Assembly: GCA_017435505.1 (NCBI GenBank)
Contig: JAFSEZ010000034.1
Span: 62,001 to 126,000, forward strand
Source: Akkermansia sp.
Lineage (GTDB): Bacteria > Verrucomicrobiota > Verrucomicrobiia > Verrucomicrobiales > Akkermansiaceae
Length of the DNA stretch: 64,000 bases
Reading direction: 5' to 3'
Positions 52,497 to 61,931 of this stretch are shown here, piece after piece (positions within the stretch are counted from its first letter, which is position 1; each line of letters opens with the position of its first letter). The notes under the pieces were generated by a model. That model saw only the letters and a list, made by a program, of their open reading frames with translations, was not told where the DNA came from and did not search any database. The translations under genes were made by a program, and so were the position numbers.

Positions 52497-54614
52497 ATGC
52501 CACAGATTATCAAGCGCAACGGAAAGCGCGAACGCTTCGAGGCCTACAAAGTACAACAGGCCATTGAAAAAGCATACCACGCCTCGCAGGAGGAGTACAA
52601 TCCCCTTGTCTATGCCAACGTGCTTGATGCACTCAAGGCAGACGATTACCTGCCTGTGGAAAAAGTACAGGACACCATTGAGCGAGAGCTAATGAAAGCA
52701 GGGGCATACGAGACTGCCCGCAATTTCATCAAATACCGCTTCCTGCACAAGCTGCAGCGCGAACAAATTGCCGGTCTGTACCAAGGCAATACCTGGGTTG
52801 ATTGTAAGCAAACGATTGAGGAATACATCGGCAACACAGACTGGCGTATCAAGGCAAATTCCAACACCACCTATTCCAACGCCGGCTTGGTAAACAACAC
52901 GGCGGGCAAGGTGATTGCCAACTACTGGCTGGACCAAGTTTATACCCCCGAAGAAGGCGCCGCGCACCGCAATGGCGACTACCACATCCACGACTTGGAC
53001 TGCCTCACTGGTTACTGCGCCGGCTGGAGCTTGCGCAACCTGCTCAACGAGGGCTTCAACGGCGTACGCAGCCGTGTGAACAGCCGCCCGCCCCGCCACT
53101 TCCGCGAAGCGCTCGGCCAAATGGCCAACTTCTTAGGTATCTTGCAAAGCGAATGGGCCGGTGCACAGGCTTTCTCCTCTTTCGATACGTACCTTTCCCC
53201 CTATCTCTTCAAGGATCAGCTGCCGTACAATGAAGTGAAGAAAGCGCTGCGCAGCTTCGTATACAACCTCAATGTTCCCTCTCGCTGGGGGCAGAGCCCC
53301 TTCACCAACGTAACAATTGACTGGACTGTTCCCCGCGACCTGCGCGAGCAGCCCCCCTTCTCCGGCGGTGCTCACATCTTTGAGAACCTGCACGATGAGA
53401 AGCTCACCGCCATTGCTCGCGAACGCGGCGCGGAGTCTCTTACTGCAATGACCTACAAGCACTTCCAGAAGGAAATGAATGTCATTCAGCGTGCCTTCTA
53501 CGAGGTGCTGACCGAAGGCGACAGCACCGGCCAGCCCTTCACTTTCCCCATCCCCACCGTAAACATCACAGAAGACTTCGACTGGGATGGAGAAAATGTA
53601 CCCCTGCTCTTTGAGAATGCCGCGAAAATTGGTTCCTCCTACTTCCAGAACTTCATTGGTTCCCAGTACAAGTACGATGAGAACGGCAACAAAGTCATAG
53701 ATGAAGAAGCATACAAGCCGGATGCCGTGCGCTCCATGTGCTGCCGCTTGCAGCTGGATTTGCGCGAGCTGCTCAAGCGTGGCGGCGGCCTCTTCGGCTC
53801 AGCAGAAATGACCGGTTCCATCGGCGTGGTTACTGTTAACATGGCACGCTTGGGCTATCTGTACAAGGGCAACAAGAACCTGCTGTACACCAAGCTCGGT
53901 GAGCTTATGGACCTGGCCAAGGAAACGCTGGAAAAGAAGCGCGTATTCATCAACACCCTCTACCAGCGCGGGCTCTACCCCTACACCAAGCGCTATCTGC
54001 CCCACCTGCGCAACCACTTCTCCACCATCGGTCTGAATGGTATCAACGAAATGCTCCGCAACTTCTCCAACGATACCATGAACACAGCTACACCCGATGG
54101 TATCGCCTTTGCAGAGGAAGTGCTGCACTTCATGCGCGAACGCATCCGCGGCTACCAGGAACAAACCGGCAACCTTTACAACCTTGAGGCAACCCCGGCC
54201 GAGGGCACCACGCACCGCTTCGCTCGCGAAGACCAGAAGCGCTACCCGGATATCATCCAGTCCGGCACACCGGGACACCGCTACTACACCAACAGCTCCC
54301 AGCTGCCCGCCAGCTACACGCACGACCTGTTCCAGGCTCTCAAGATGCAGGACAAGTTACAGTGCTGCTACACAGGTGGAACGGTATTCCACATGTACAT
54401 GAACGAGGCTATCTCCTCCCCCGAAGCCTGCCGCGATATCGTACGCAAAGTACTCACCAACTTCAAGATGCCCTACATCACAGTGACTCCGCTCTTCTCC
54501 GTGTGCGAGAAACACGGCTACCTGCGTGGTCGCCATGACTACTGCCCCATCTGCGATGAAGAACTCATCGCCCGGGCTCGCACCGAGGAACAACCCGAAC
54601 TCCCCCTCTTCTGA
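52497..54614 (+). CDS. nrdD: Class III anaerobic ribonucleoside-triphosphate reductase, large part without glycyl-radical site
   Basis: The 705-residue product makes deoxynucleotides under anaerobic conditions. An N-terminal ATP cone (IIKRNGKRERFEAYKVQQAI, about 1-95) gives allosteric control. The catalytic barrel includes the conserved RSMCCRLQLD active-site region and MTGSIGVVTVNMARLGYL. The C-terminus has part of the zinc site (Cys670, Cys683, Cys686 in VCEKHGYL...CPIC) but stops at ELPLF before the RVxGY glycyl-radical loop found in E. coli NrdD. That loop is encoded by the next small gene. It is transcribed with the glycyl-radical gene and the activase from a promoter with candidate NrdR boxes. 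Confidence 0.9.
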   Translation: MPQIIKRNGKRERFEAYKVQQAIEKAYHASQEEYNPLVYANVLDALKADDYLPVEKVQDTIERELMKAGAYETARNFIKYRFLHKLQREQIAGLYQGNTWVDCKQTIEEYIGNTDWRIKANSNTTYSNAGLVNNTAGKVIANYWLDQVYTPEEGAAHRNGDYHIHDLDCLTGYCAGWSLRNLLNEGFNGVRSRVNSRPPRHFREALGQMANFLGILQSEWAGAQAFSSFDTYLSPYLFKDQLPYNEVKKALRSFVYNLNVPSRWGQSPFTNVTIDWTVPRDLREQPPFSGGAHIFENLHDEKLTAIARERGAESLTAMTYKHFQKEMNVIQRAFYEVLTEGDSTGQPFTFPIPTVNITEDFDWDGENVPLLFENAAKIGSSYFQNFIGSQYKYDENGNKVIDEEAYKPDAVRSMCCRLQLDLRELLKRGGGLFGSAEMTGSIGVVTVNMARLGYLYKGNKNLLYTKLGELMDLAKETLEKKRVFINTLYQRGLYPYTKRYLPHLRNHFSTIGLNGINEMLRNFSNDTMNTATPDGIAFAEEVLHFMRERIRGYQEQTGNLYNLEATPAEGTTHRFAREDQKRYPDIIQSGTPGHRYYTNSSQLPASYTHDLFQALKMQDKLQCCYTGGTVFHMYMNEAISSPEACRDIVRKVLTNFKMPYITVTPLFSVCEKHGYLRGRHDYCPICDEELIARARTEEQPELPLF

Positions 54615-54640
54615 TATTCTCCAACAACCCAACAAAAACC

Positions 54641-54856
54641 ATGATCGAAGATACCATCAAACCCGTCCGCAAGACCGACGAACAAATCCTGGCCGAACAC
54701 GAATCTGAACGCACCAAGTGCACGGTGTACACGCGTGTGATGGGCTACCACCGCCCCGTTGAAACCTTCAACGCAGGCAAGCAAGGTGAGTTCGAGGAAC
54801 GCGCTCACTTCAACGAACCCGGCTGCTCCTGCTGCCAGGATGTGATTCTCAAGTGA
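54641..54856 (+). CDS. Glycyl-radical segment of class III ribonucleotide reductase, separate gene
   Basis: The 71-residue product contains TRVMGYHRPVETFNAGKQ, aligning with E. coli NrdD RVCGYLGSPDARPFNAGKQ, in which the first Gly carries the radical; the equivalent here is Gly35. A Cys (Cys27) lies just before it and a CSCC cluster (62-65) near the end. It matches the C-terminal piece missing from the neighbouring nrdD product, so the reductase appears split between the zinc site and the radical loop. It is in a different frame from nrdD, starts 27 bases after its stop, and overlaps the activase gene by one base (TGATG). Whether both chains form one enzyme needs proof. Confidence 0.8.
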   Translation: MIEDTIKPVRKTDEQILAEHESERTKCTVYTRVMGYHRPVETFNAGKQGEFEERAHFNEPGCSCCQDVILK

Positions 54857-55560
54857 TGCGACGCCACCCGGCAGACATCACCCCCCTCACTTTCCTGGAC
54901 TACCCTAAAAAGGCAGCCTGCATTCTGTGGTACACAGGATGCAACTTGAGATGTCCCTACTGCTACAACCCGGAACTTGTTCTGGGTTGTAGCGATGGTG
55001 GGGTGGATGAAATGGCGTTTCTGCGGGAGCGTCGTGGTTTTTTGGATGCGGTCGTTCTATCCGGCGGCGAGGCTACGCTCATACGCGACTTGGCCGGATT
55101 ATGTGCGGACATCAAGGACTTGGGCTATTTCATCAAGATAGATACCAATGGCAGCAATCCAGATATCCTTGCAGATTTAATCGACAGGAAACTGATTGAT
55201 TATGTGGCGATGGACAATAAGATGCCCAGCACACGCACTTGGAAGTTACCCGGCGGAGCCAAGCTTTTTGATCGTTTCTCCCTTAGTCTGCAAGCCTTGG
55301 AGGCATCCGGGCTTCCATACGAGATACGCACCACTGTACATCCGGGGTTGTTGGAGGAATCCGACCTACTGCAAATGATACGCGAATGCGAGCAATTGGG
55401 CTACAGGGGCACCTATTACCTGCAATACTTTTTCAACGCAGGCCCCACGCTGGGGAATCTGGAGCCGCCCACTCGCCGTTACGACCGCCCCCTACTTGAT
55501 AAGTACGCACCGCTACGCATAGGCTACCGCAATTTCCCGGAAGACCGAGGCAAGAACTGA
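54856..55560 (+). CDS. nrdG: Radical SAM activase of the anaerobic ribonucleotide reductase
   Basis: The 234-residue radical SAM protein has the CxxxCxxC cluster motif in the context GCNLRCPYCYNPEL (iron-sulfur cluster and SAM binding). The opening ITPLTFLDYPKKAACILWYTG matches the NrdG2-type activases. It generates the glycyl radical on the reductase. The ATG at 54856 shares a base with the stop of the glycyl-radical gene, so the two are translationally coupled; GTG at 54853 is an alternative. It is the last gene of the unit and ends in a hairpin terminator that includes its stop codon. Confidence 0.9.
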   Translation: MRRHPADITPLTFLDYPKKAACILWYTGCNLRCPYCYNPELVLGCSDGGVDEMAFLRERRGFLDAVVLSGGEATLIRDLAGLCADIKDLGYFIKIDTNGSNPDILADLIDRKLIDYVAMDNKMPSTRTWKLPGGAKLFDRFSLSLQALEASGLPYEIRTTVHPGLLEESDLLQMIRECEQLGYRGTYYLQYFFNAGPTLGNLEPPTRRYDRPLLDKYAPLRIGYRNFPEDRGKN

Positions 55561-55589
55561 TACGCTCTTTCTAGAGCGTATCTTCTTTT
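55559..55589 (+). terminator. Terminator of the nrd operon
   Basis: A 10-bp perfect stem (GATACGCTCT / AGAGCGTATC, TTCT loop) is followed by TTCTTTT. The 5' arm contains the last two bases of the nrdG stop codon. Confidence 0.85.
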
Positions 55590-56161
55590 GGCGTAGGCTC
55601 AATCAGCATCGTCTTCTCCCCTTGGGAGCGGTTGTAAAATCCGCCAAAGAGGCGAACACACAAGTAGTTGAGCCACGCAAACCCTACATCTGCCCGCTCT
55701 TGGTCGCGCCAGAAAGCTAAATCCACTTGGCGCCGAGAAAAATCTGCTCCTTCCTTGAGCGCATGGTATAGAGCATCGTGGCGGAGGGTTGCCAACAAAT
55801 CCCGCATCTTTGTTTCTCCCACCGTGCAGCCATCCCACACGTAGTGGCGGTGTACAATCAAAGTATCACCCTTGGCTTCCATGAGGACGCGGTGAGGAGA
55901 TTCGGGGTGCAAACCTTTCCAATAGCCCAGTTTCAACTTAGGGTCATGCCACTTAAGCGAGGTTTCTGTGCGCAGACAAAAATGCGGGTCACGCTCCGGA
56001 AGGTGGGAATACCAACTCCCCGGCTTGCGGGCCTGCTGCACCACCTCGGGGGCAATGCTTTTGGGCAGCACATCGTTCACTAACTGGCGGCAGCCTCCGA
56101 ACAGCACGGCGGACAGCCCAATGAACAGCAGAAACACCCTTCTATTGTGAAGTCTTATCAT
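55571..56161 (-). CDS. Lipoprotein resembling DUF1353-type proteins
   Basis: The 196-residue product has a lipoprotein signal (hydrophobic stretch ending LFGGC, Cys at about 24). The C-terminal half (HYVWDGCTVG, RDLLATLRHDALYHAL, RADVGFAWLNYLCVRLFGGFYNRS) recalls DUF1353, a short family often found in phages and near wall-active genes; the match is from memory and moderate. It overlaps the 3' end of tandem uvrA by 20 bases, so it is probably translated from the same message. Role unknown. Confidence 0.68.
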   Translation of the reverse strand: MIRLHNRRVFLLFIGLSAVLFGGCRQLVNDVLPKSIAPEVVQQARKPGSWYSHLPERDPHFCLRTETSLKWHDPKLKLGYWKGLHPESPHRVLMEAKGDTLIVHRHYVWDGCTVGETKMRDLLATLRHDALYHALKEGADFSRRQVDLAFWRDQERADVGFAWLNYLCVRLFGGFYNRSQGEKTMLIEPTPKEDTL

Positions 56162-59100
56162 AGGAACGCAATTCTTCGCGGATGTAGGGAGCTGTGGGTG
56201 CTGTGCGGCTCTTGGAGATTTGTTTGGGAGAGCCCTGCGCCACTATGGTTCCACCCTCAGCTCCGGCACCGGGTCCCACATCAATCACATAATCAGCCTC
56301 ACATATCAGCTCCAGGTTATGCTCAATCACCACTACTGTGTTGCCCATTTCCACCAATCTGCGCAGCACCATGACGAGTAATCTCACATCATGCGGGTGC
56401 AGACCGATGGTTGGTTCCTCAATCAAATACAAATCCTGAGGCAGTTCTTTGCCGCGCCGCACGGCTGTCAACGCGGCGCGGCGACCTTTGATAAGCTCTG
56501 ACACCAACTTGATGCGCTGTGCTTCGCCTCCCGACAGGGTATTACAGGCTTGTCCAAGGGTAAGATAGCCCAAACCTGTCTCACACAGCAGGCGAAGCGG
56601 GTCTGCCAAACGAGGTTGAGCGGCAAAAAACTCTGCTGCATCTTCCATGTTCATGTTCAACACATCCGCAATAGTCTTTCCCTTGTAGCGCACCTGCAAG
56701 GTGCGTGTGTTGTAGCGAGCTCCGCGGCATGCCTCACATGGTACGGAACAAGGTGGCAGAAAATCCATTTCTTGCTTCCGGTAACCCGTCCCCTTGCATG
56801 CCTCACAATGCCCCGCAGCAGTATTGAACGAGAATCGCCCGGCATCAAATCCCAAGCGCCGAGCATCGGCACTCTGGGCAAATATGCGGCGTATTTCATC
56901 AAATATGCCTATGTAAGTTGCGGGGGTGGAGCGGGGTGTTTTGCCTAATGGAGATTGGTCCACCTGGTACACGGCACGCACCGTATCCAAACCATGAGAA
57001 TCTTCCCAGTTTCTGCTCTCTCCGGGTGCCAATTTACCCCCCAAGGCCACGCGCACTGCAGGTGCCAAAGTTCCCGTCATCAAAGAGGTTTTACCCGCAC
57101 CGGAAGGACCGGTTAGTACCGTCAGACGCCCCCGCGGAATACGCAGATTCACGTGTCGCAAGTTGTGCAATGTGCATCCGCGCACCTCCAACCACTGAGC
57201 ATCTGCCACCGAGAGGCGCTTGCCTCCGGCAGGATTCTTTTGTTTGTGGGCCAAGGCTTGCCCGGTCACCGAGTCGGGATTGGCAATCACATCCGCAAAA
57301 CGTCCCTGTGCAACAATTTGCCCACCATGCACCCCTGCACCCGGTCCCAAATCAATGAGGTAATCGGCACGCCGCATGGTAGCCTCATCATGTTCAACCA
57401 CAAGCAGGGTGTTACCTCGGGATTTCAATTCATCCAACGTAGAAAGCAAGCGATCATTGTCTTTCGGGTGCAGGCCGATAGTCGGTTCATCCAGCACATA
57501 CAACACCCCACGAAGATTTGACCCCAGCTGAGCGGCCAGGCGGATACGCTGTGTCTCCCCCCCCGATAACGTGGTGGCGGCTCGGTTCATGGATAAATAC
57601 CCCAAGCCTACACGGCACAAAAAGTGCAGCCTCGGCAAAATCTCAGCCATAGCATTACGGGCAATTTCTTCATCGCGCCCGGTGAAGTGCCATTCTTTCT
57701 CCAGTAACGCCAACACCGATTCTGCATCCATCTTGCCCACATCCGCGATGGAAGCACCATGCACAGTCACATTCAAGGCAAATGGATTAAGACGCGCTCC
57801 GTTGCAAGCGGGGCACAAGCAGGCGGTTTGATCCTTGTTGGCAGAGCGTTCCACATCTCGGTCGAAACGCAGTTCCTGCTCCAATAAACTCATGCGTTCT
57901 TCTCCCGGTTTCATGGCAACGGTACTTACCACACCATGCCCCATACAATGCGGACACCAACCATGCGGAGAATTGAAGGAAAAGGTGGATGGCTCAGGGT
58001 CGGCATAGGTCTTACCGCATTGGGAGCATGACAGACGTGTACCCAAAAGCTCATCCCCCTGCGGGCGCAGCAAGCGGATAAATCCATCTCCCATTTCCAG
58101 TGCTTTGCATACTGTTGCCGTCAAAGTGGCAAAATCACAATCCTGTCCGTTCAAATGAATTCTGTTGCCCTGCACTGTAATATGAGCCAGCACAATATCA
58201 ATATCATGGTTGGAATAACGATCCAAAGGTGTAAACTCATCCGGCGATACTAACTTGCCATCCACCCGCAGAAAAGGATACTTGCGGCGAGCTGCCCAGC
58301 GAGCCAAATCCGCATAATGCCCCTTGCGATTACGCACCACCGGGGCGGCTATCATCAAACTCTTGGGGCGGGCTGCAATTTCTTTCTGTACCAACGCCTG
58401 TATCTCATCCAAGGAACGGCGCCCCACAGGTACACCGCAATCCGGGCAATGAGCCCGCCCCAACTTTGCATACAGCAAACGCAGGAACTGCCAAATCTCC
58501 GTCACCGTACCCACCGTGGATTTACAGCCACCACGGGAGCGATTCTGCTCAATCGCTACCGTGGGAGGCAACCCGATGAGGCGGTCTATATCCGGTGTTT
58601 CCATTTGCTCCGTAAACTGGCGAGCGTAAGGGCTCATCACATCCATGAAACGCTTCTGCCCCTCGGCAAAGATAATATCAAAGGCCAGAGTGCTCTTGCC
58701 GCTGCCGGAAAGCCCCGTCACCACCGTCATTCGGTTGCGGGGGATATCCACGTCGATATTCTTGAGCTGGTGGTGACGAGCCCCGCGCAGAGAAATGGCG
58801 TGTGCGGTTGGCTCATCCGTCTCGGCTGCAAGAAGCGGCATTTCCGGCAGCGCGGCATCAGGCATTCCCAGAGACTCTGCCAAATAGCGAGAGGTATGGC
58901 CGGCCAAAGAAGTTGCCACCTGCTCCGGCGTACCGCAAGCCACCAGCGTGCCACCACCCGCGCCGCCTTCCGGCCCCAAGTCAATAACATAATCCGCGCT
59001 TTTGATAAGCTCTAAATTATGTTCAATGACGAGAAGGGTGTGCCCCTGCTCCACCAAATGGTCGAACACGCGCAGCAGCACCTCCAAATCGGAGAAATGA

Positions 59101-61676
59101 AGTCCGGTGCCGGGTTCATCCAGAATCAGCAATTTTCCCTTACCATGAGTTTCATCCGCAAAGGCATCCACCAAAATCCGAGCCAGTTTGAGACGCTGAT
59201 TTTCGCCGCCCGAAAGCGTATTGAGCGGTTGTCCCAGCCCCAAATGCCCCAAGCCCACATCTACCAATACTTGCAAGCGCTCCGCAATGCGCTTGGCGCG
59301 GGCATTTTTCTCGCGAGCAAACAAACGCATGGCCGTATTGATATCCAGCGCCAACATTTCCGACATGTTGTAGCCCAACAATGTAATGGTGAGCGCTTGC
59401 GGTGTATAGCGCGTACCGTGGCAAAGAGCGCAGGGTACAAAAATATCAGAAAGGAACTGCATTTCCACCTTTTCCTGTCCCAATCCGGCGCAGCGTGGGC
59501 AGCGCCCCTCCCCACTGTTGAAAGAAAAGTAACCCGGTTTTAGGCCACGCGCCTTAGCCGCCGGTTCTGACACAAAAAGTGCGCGAATTTCATCAAACAC
59601 ACCTACGTACACCGCGGGAGTGGAGCGAGGGGTACGCACGATAGGACTTTGGTCTACCAACAACACATCATCCAGCATATCCAACCCGGATATGCGGGAT
59701 ACTCGTACCTCCTCCTCATCGTCCAAAGATTCGGGGTGCACACTACCATGCAACACATGGCACGCCAGAGTACTCTTGCCACTACCGGAAACACCCGTCA
59801 GGCAAGTATATACCCCCAGCGGTATCTTTACGTCAAAATCATGCAAGTTATGGCAATCTGCGCCCTCTATGTGCAGATATTTCTTGGGCTTACGGCGGCG
59901 ACGAGGTACAGGAATGCGGCGCTCGCCGCTCAGATACTTGCCCGTGAGAGAGGACGGAGCGGCCTCCATTCCTTCCGGCTCGCCGGCATACACAACCTGC
60001 CCGCCATCTGCACCGCTGGCGGGTCCCATGTCAATCACATGGTTCGCCGCGCGCATCACAGCTTCTTCGTGTTCCACCACCACCAGCGTATTACCACGAT
60101 TCGCCAAGCGGCGCATCGCAGATATGAGCCTTGCTGTATCGCGCGCATGCAACCCCACCGTGGGCTCATCCAGCACGAAAAGCGTCTCGGTGAGAGCGGC
60201 ACCTAAACAAGCAGTCAGGCTTACACGCTCAATCTCACCGCCGGAGAGCGAACGCGTCAGACGATTAGCTGCGAGATAACCCAACCCTACCTCGCACAAA
60301 TACGCCACACGGCTACGCAGTTCCTGCACCGCTTGTTGCAAAGATCGGTCTGTCGAGGCTACCGGCACCACATGAGCATCCAGCCACGGCAACATTTCAT
60401 CCATGGGGAGAGCCTGTACTTGCGGCACCGTCAACCCGCCGATGGTAAACGCCAGAGCCTCCGGACGCAGACGATCGCCACGGCACTCCGGGCACACCCG
60501 ATACACGCGGTAGTAGGACAGGAAAATGCGTACAGTCATCTTATGCGCGTGCTTTTCCATGTCCTCAAAGATTCCCTTGTAGCCATACCACAGCTTGTGA
60601 TCTATCGCCGTCCATGGATCTAAATCGCCGCAATTCCCATAGAACACCCAATCTTTTTCTTTTTGGGTAAGCTCATTCCAAGGCACATCGAGCCGCACGG
60701 CACGGGCTTTGCGGTTCGCAGTCAACATGTTGTCAAAGCACTCTGACAAAGTGGCAGAGGAAAGCATTTTGAGGGCACCATCGCGTATCGTCTTATCCGG
60801 CAATATGCCCTTATTGTAATCGTACGAAATAGCGCGTCCGTATCCCTTGCAAGCCGGGCATGCACCCAAGGGCGAATTGCCACTGAACAATCCGGGGCGA
60901 GGCTCCTCCAGTGGGTACCAATCATTGCGAAACTCTCTCGGCTCCTGCCAAGTGCCATCAGATGTTCGCACCGCCACGCGAGCCACAGACTGGCCATGCC
61001 GCATAGCTGTCTCCAATGCCTCTGTCAACCGGGCTCGATTCTCTGCTGTGGCTCTCACTCGATCCTGCACCACGAGCCAGCTTTCCATCCCCAAGTCTGT
61101 CTCTTGAGCCGCCTCCAAGCGTACTACCACACCGGAACACAATACGCGCAAGTATCCCTGCCCCAGCAACGCCTGCTGCATTTCTGCGTAGCTTCCCACC
61201 GGGCGCACAGCAAAGCATACCAGAACCTCTCCCGCTTCCTCACGAATCAGCACCTCCGCTGCCTCTCCCGGTGTCACAGGGCACACTTCTCGGCCGTCTG
61301 CATCATGCCCCGTGGATAAGCGGGAGTATATGAGCTTCAGATACTCATTCACCCCCGTCATTGTCCCAACGGTTGAACGCGAATTCTTGACGGAATTGCG
61401 CTGGCCCAAAGCTATCGCCGGCGGCACATTGTCCACAGCATCCACATCCGGCTTATCCATGCGATCCATGAACTGTCGCACGTAGGGAGAAAATGTCTCT
61501 ACATAGCGCCGCTGCCCCTCAGCATACAACGTACTGATAGCTAATGAGGTCTTTCCGCTCCCGCTCGGACCGGTCACCACAGTAATACCGCCCAAGGGCA
61601 CGTCCACATCAGCATTTTTCAGATTATGCTCCCGTGCCCCACGAATGCGTATGTACTTCTCCTCCGGCTCTTGCAT
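56142..61676 (-). CDS. uvrA: Tandem-duplicated excinuclease ABC subunit A
   Basis: The 1,844-residue product is two UvrA units fused head to tail, about twice normal length. Four ABC modules are visible, with Walker A motifs GPSGSGKTSL, GVSGSGKSTLA, GLSGSGKSTLAF and GPSGAGKTSL, and signatures LSGGEIERVSL, LSGGENQRLKL, LSGGETQRIRL and LSGGEAQRIKL. Zinc-binding CxxC pairs occur in both halves. Only the second half has a recognisable UvrB-contact region (APVVRNRKGHYADLARW); the same place in the first half has diverged. A fused dimer fits UvrA acting as a dimer that scans DNA for bulky lesions. Chlamydiae encode UvrA of similar size. The -10 of its promoter lies six bases before the ATG. Confidence 0.94.
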   Translation of the reverse strand: MQEPEEKYIRIRGAREHNLKNADVDVPLGGITVVTGPSGSGKTSLAISTLYAEGQRRYVETFSPYVRQFMDRMDKPDVDAVDNVPPAIALGQRNSVKNSRSTVGTMTGVNEYLKLIYSRLSTGHDADGREVCPVTPGEAAEVLIREEAGEVLVCFAVRPVGSYAEMQQALLGQGYLRVLCSGVVVRLEAAQETDLGMESWLVVQDRVRATAENRARLTEALETAMRHGQSVARVAVRTSDGTWQEPREFRNDWYPLEEPRPGLFSGNSPLGACPACKGYGRAISYDYNKGILPDKTIRDGALKMLSSATLSECFDNMLTANRKARAVRLDVPWNELTQKEKDWVFYGNCGDLDPWTAIDHKLWYGYKGIFEDMEKHAHKMTVRIFLSYYRVYRVCPECRGDRLRPEALAFTIGGLTVPQVQALPMDEMLPWLDAHVVPVASTDRSLQQAVQELRSRVAYLCEVGLGYLAANRLTRSLSGGEIERVSLTACLGAALTETLFVLDEPTVGLHARDTARLISAMRRLANRGNTLVVVEHEEAVMRAANHVIDMGPASGADGGQVVYAGEPEGMEAAPSSLTGKYLSGERRIPVPRRRRKPKKYLHIEGADCHNLHDFDVKIPLGVYTCLTGVSGSGKSTLACHVLHGSVHPESLDDEEEVRVSRISGLDMLDDVLLVDQSPIVRTPRSTPAVYVGVFDEIRALFVSEPAAKARGLKPGYFSFNSGEGRCPRCAGLGQEKVEMQFLSDIFVPCALCHGTRYTPQALTITLLGYNMSEMLALDINTAMRLFAREKNARAKRIAERLQVLVDVGLGHLGLGQPLNTLSGGENQRLKLARILVDAFADETHGKGKLLILDEPGTGLHFSDLEVLLRVFDHLVEQGHTLLVIEHNLELIKSADYVIDLGPEGGAGGGTLVACGTPEQVATSLAGHTSRYLAESLGMPDAALPEMPLLAAETDEPTAHAISLRGARHHQLKNIDVDIPRNRMTVVTGLSGSGKSTLAFDIIFAEGQKRFMDVMSPYARQFTEQMETPDIDRLIGLPPTVAIEQNRSRGGCKSTVGTVTEIWQFLRLLYAKLGRAHCPDCGVPVGRRSLDEIQALVQKEIAARPKSLMIAAPVVRNRKGHYADLARWAARRKYPFLRVDGKLVSPDEFTPLDRYSNHDIDIVLAHITVQGNRIHLNGQDCDFATLTATVCKALEMGDGFIRLLRPQGDELLGTRLSCSQCGKTYADPEPSTFSFNSPHGWCPHCMGHGVVSTVAMKPGEERMSLLEQELRFDRDVERSANKDQTACLCPACNGARLNPFALNVTVHGASIADVGKMDAESVLALLEKEWHFTGRDEEIARNAMAEILPRLHFLCRVGLGYLSMNRAATTLSGGETQRIRLAAQLGSNLRGVLYVLDEPTIGLHPKDNDRLLSTLDELKSRGNTLLVVEHDEATMRRADYLIDLGPGAGVHGGQIVAQGRFADVIANPDSVTGQALAHKQKNPAGGKRLSVADAQWLEVRGCTLHNLRHVNLRIPRGRLTVLTGPSGAGKTSLMTGTLAPAVRVALGGKLAPGESRNWEDSHGLDTVRAVYQVDQSPLGKTPRSTPATYIGIFDEIRRIFAQSADARRLGFDAGRFSFNTAAGHCEACKGTGYRKQEMDFLPPCSVPCEACRGARYNTRTLQVRYKGKTIADVLNMNMEDAAEFFAAQPRLADPLRLLCETGLGYLTLGQACNTLSGGEAQRIKLVSELIKGRRAALTAVRRGKELPQDLYLIEEPTIGLHPHDVRLLVMVLRRLVEMGNTVVVIEHNLELICEADYVIDVGPGAGAEGGTIVAQGSPKQISKSRTAPTAPYIREELRSYDKTSQ

Positions 61677-61682
61677 AGAATC

Positions 61683-61711
61683 ATTCTAACTCTGATTCCA
61701 CGTAAAGGAAA
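61683..61711 (-). promoter_or_regulatory. uvrA promoter, predicted leaderless
   Basis: On the minus strand TTTCCT (61706-61711), a 17-bp spacer and TAGAAT (61683-61688), then 6 bases and the ATG at 61676. The -35 match is weak (3 of 6). Confidence 0.4.
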
Positions 61712-61876
61712 GCTCAATCTGCGTCAAAAAGGCAGATTGAAGCACCCAACAGAGGGTGCGAGACTTATTAAGGGAGCTACCCAAAGCTTGGGGCAATGTC
61801 CAAGAGAAGAAATGATTTGACAAAAAAATCCTCATAAAAACAAAGAAGCCAAGAGTGAGGAAAACGAACATTTTTC

Positions 61877-61905
61877 TTGGCAAAGGGCTATTCGTGGGGT
61901 AGAAT
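61877..61905 (+). promoter_or_regulatory. kdsB-uppS promoter
   Basis: TTGGCA (61877-61882), a 17-bp spacer and TAGAAT (61900-61905). It leaves a leader of about 20 nt before the ATG at 61932. Confidence 0.65.
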
Positions 61906-61931
61906 GCAGACGAGTACAACTACATCTGCAT

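Noticed and set aside
61742..61759. Hairpin GCACCC/GGGTGC between uvrA and kdsB
   Set aside because: It is a 6-bp stem with no T run on either side and lies between divergent genes, so it is not a terminator; it is too small to call an RNA.
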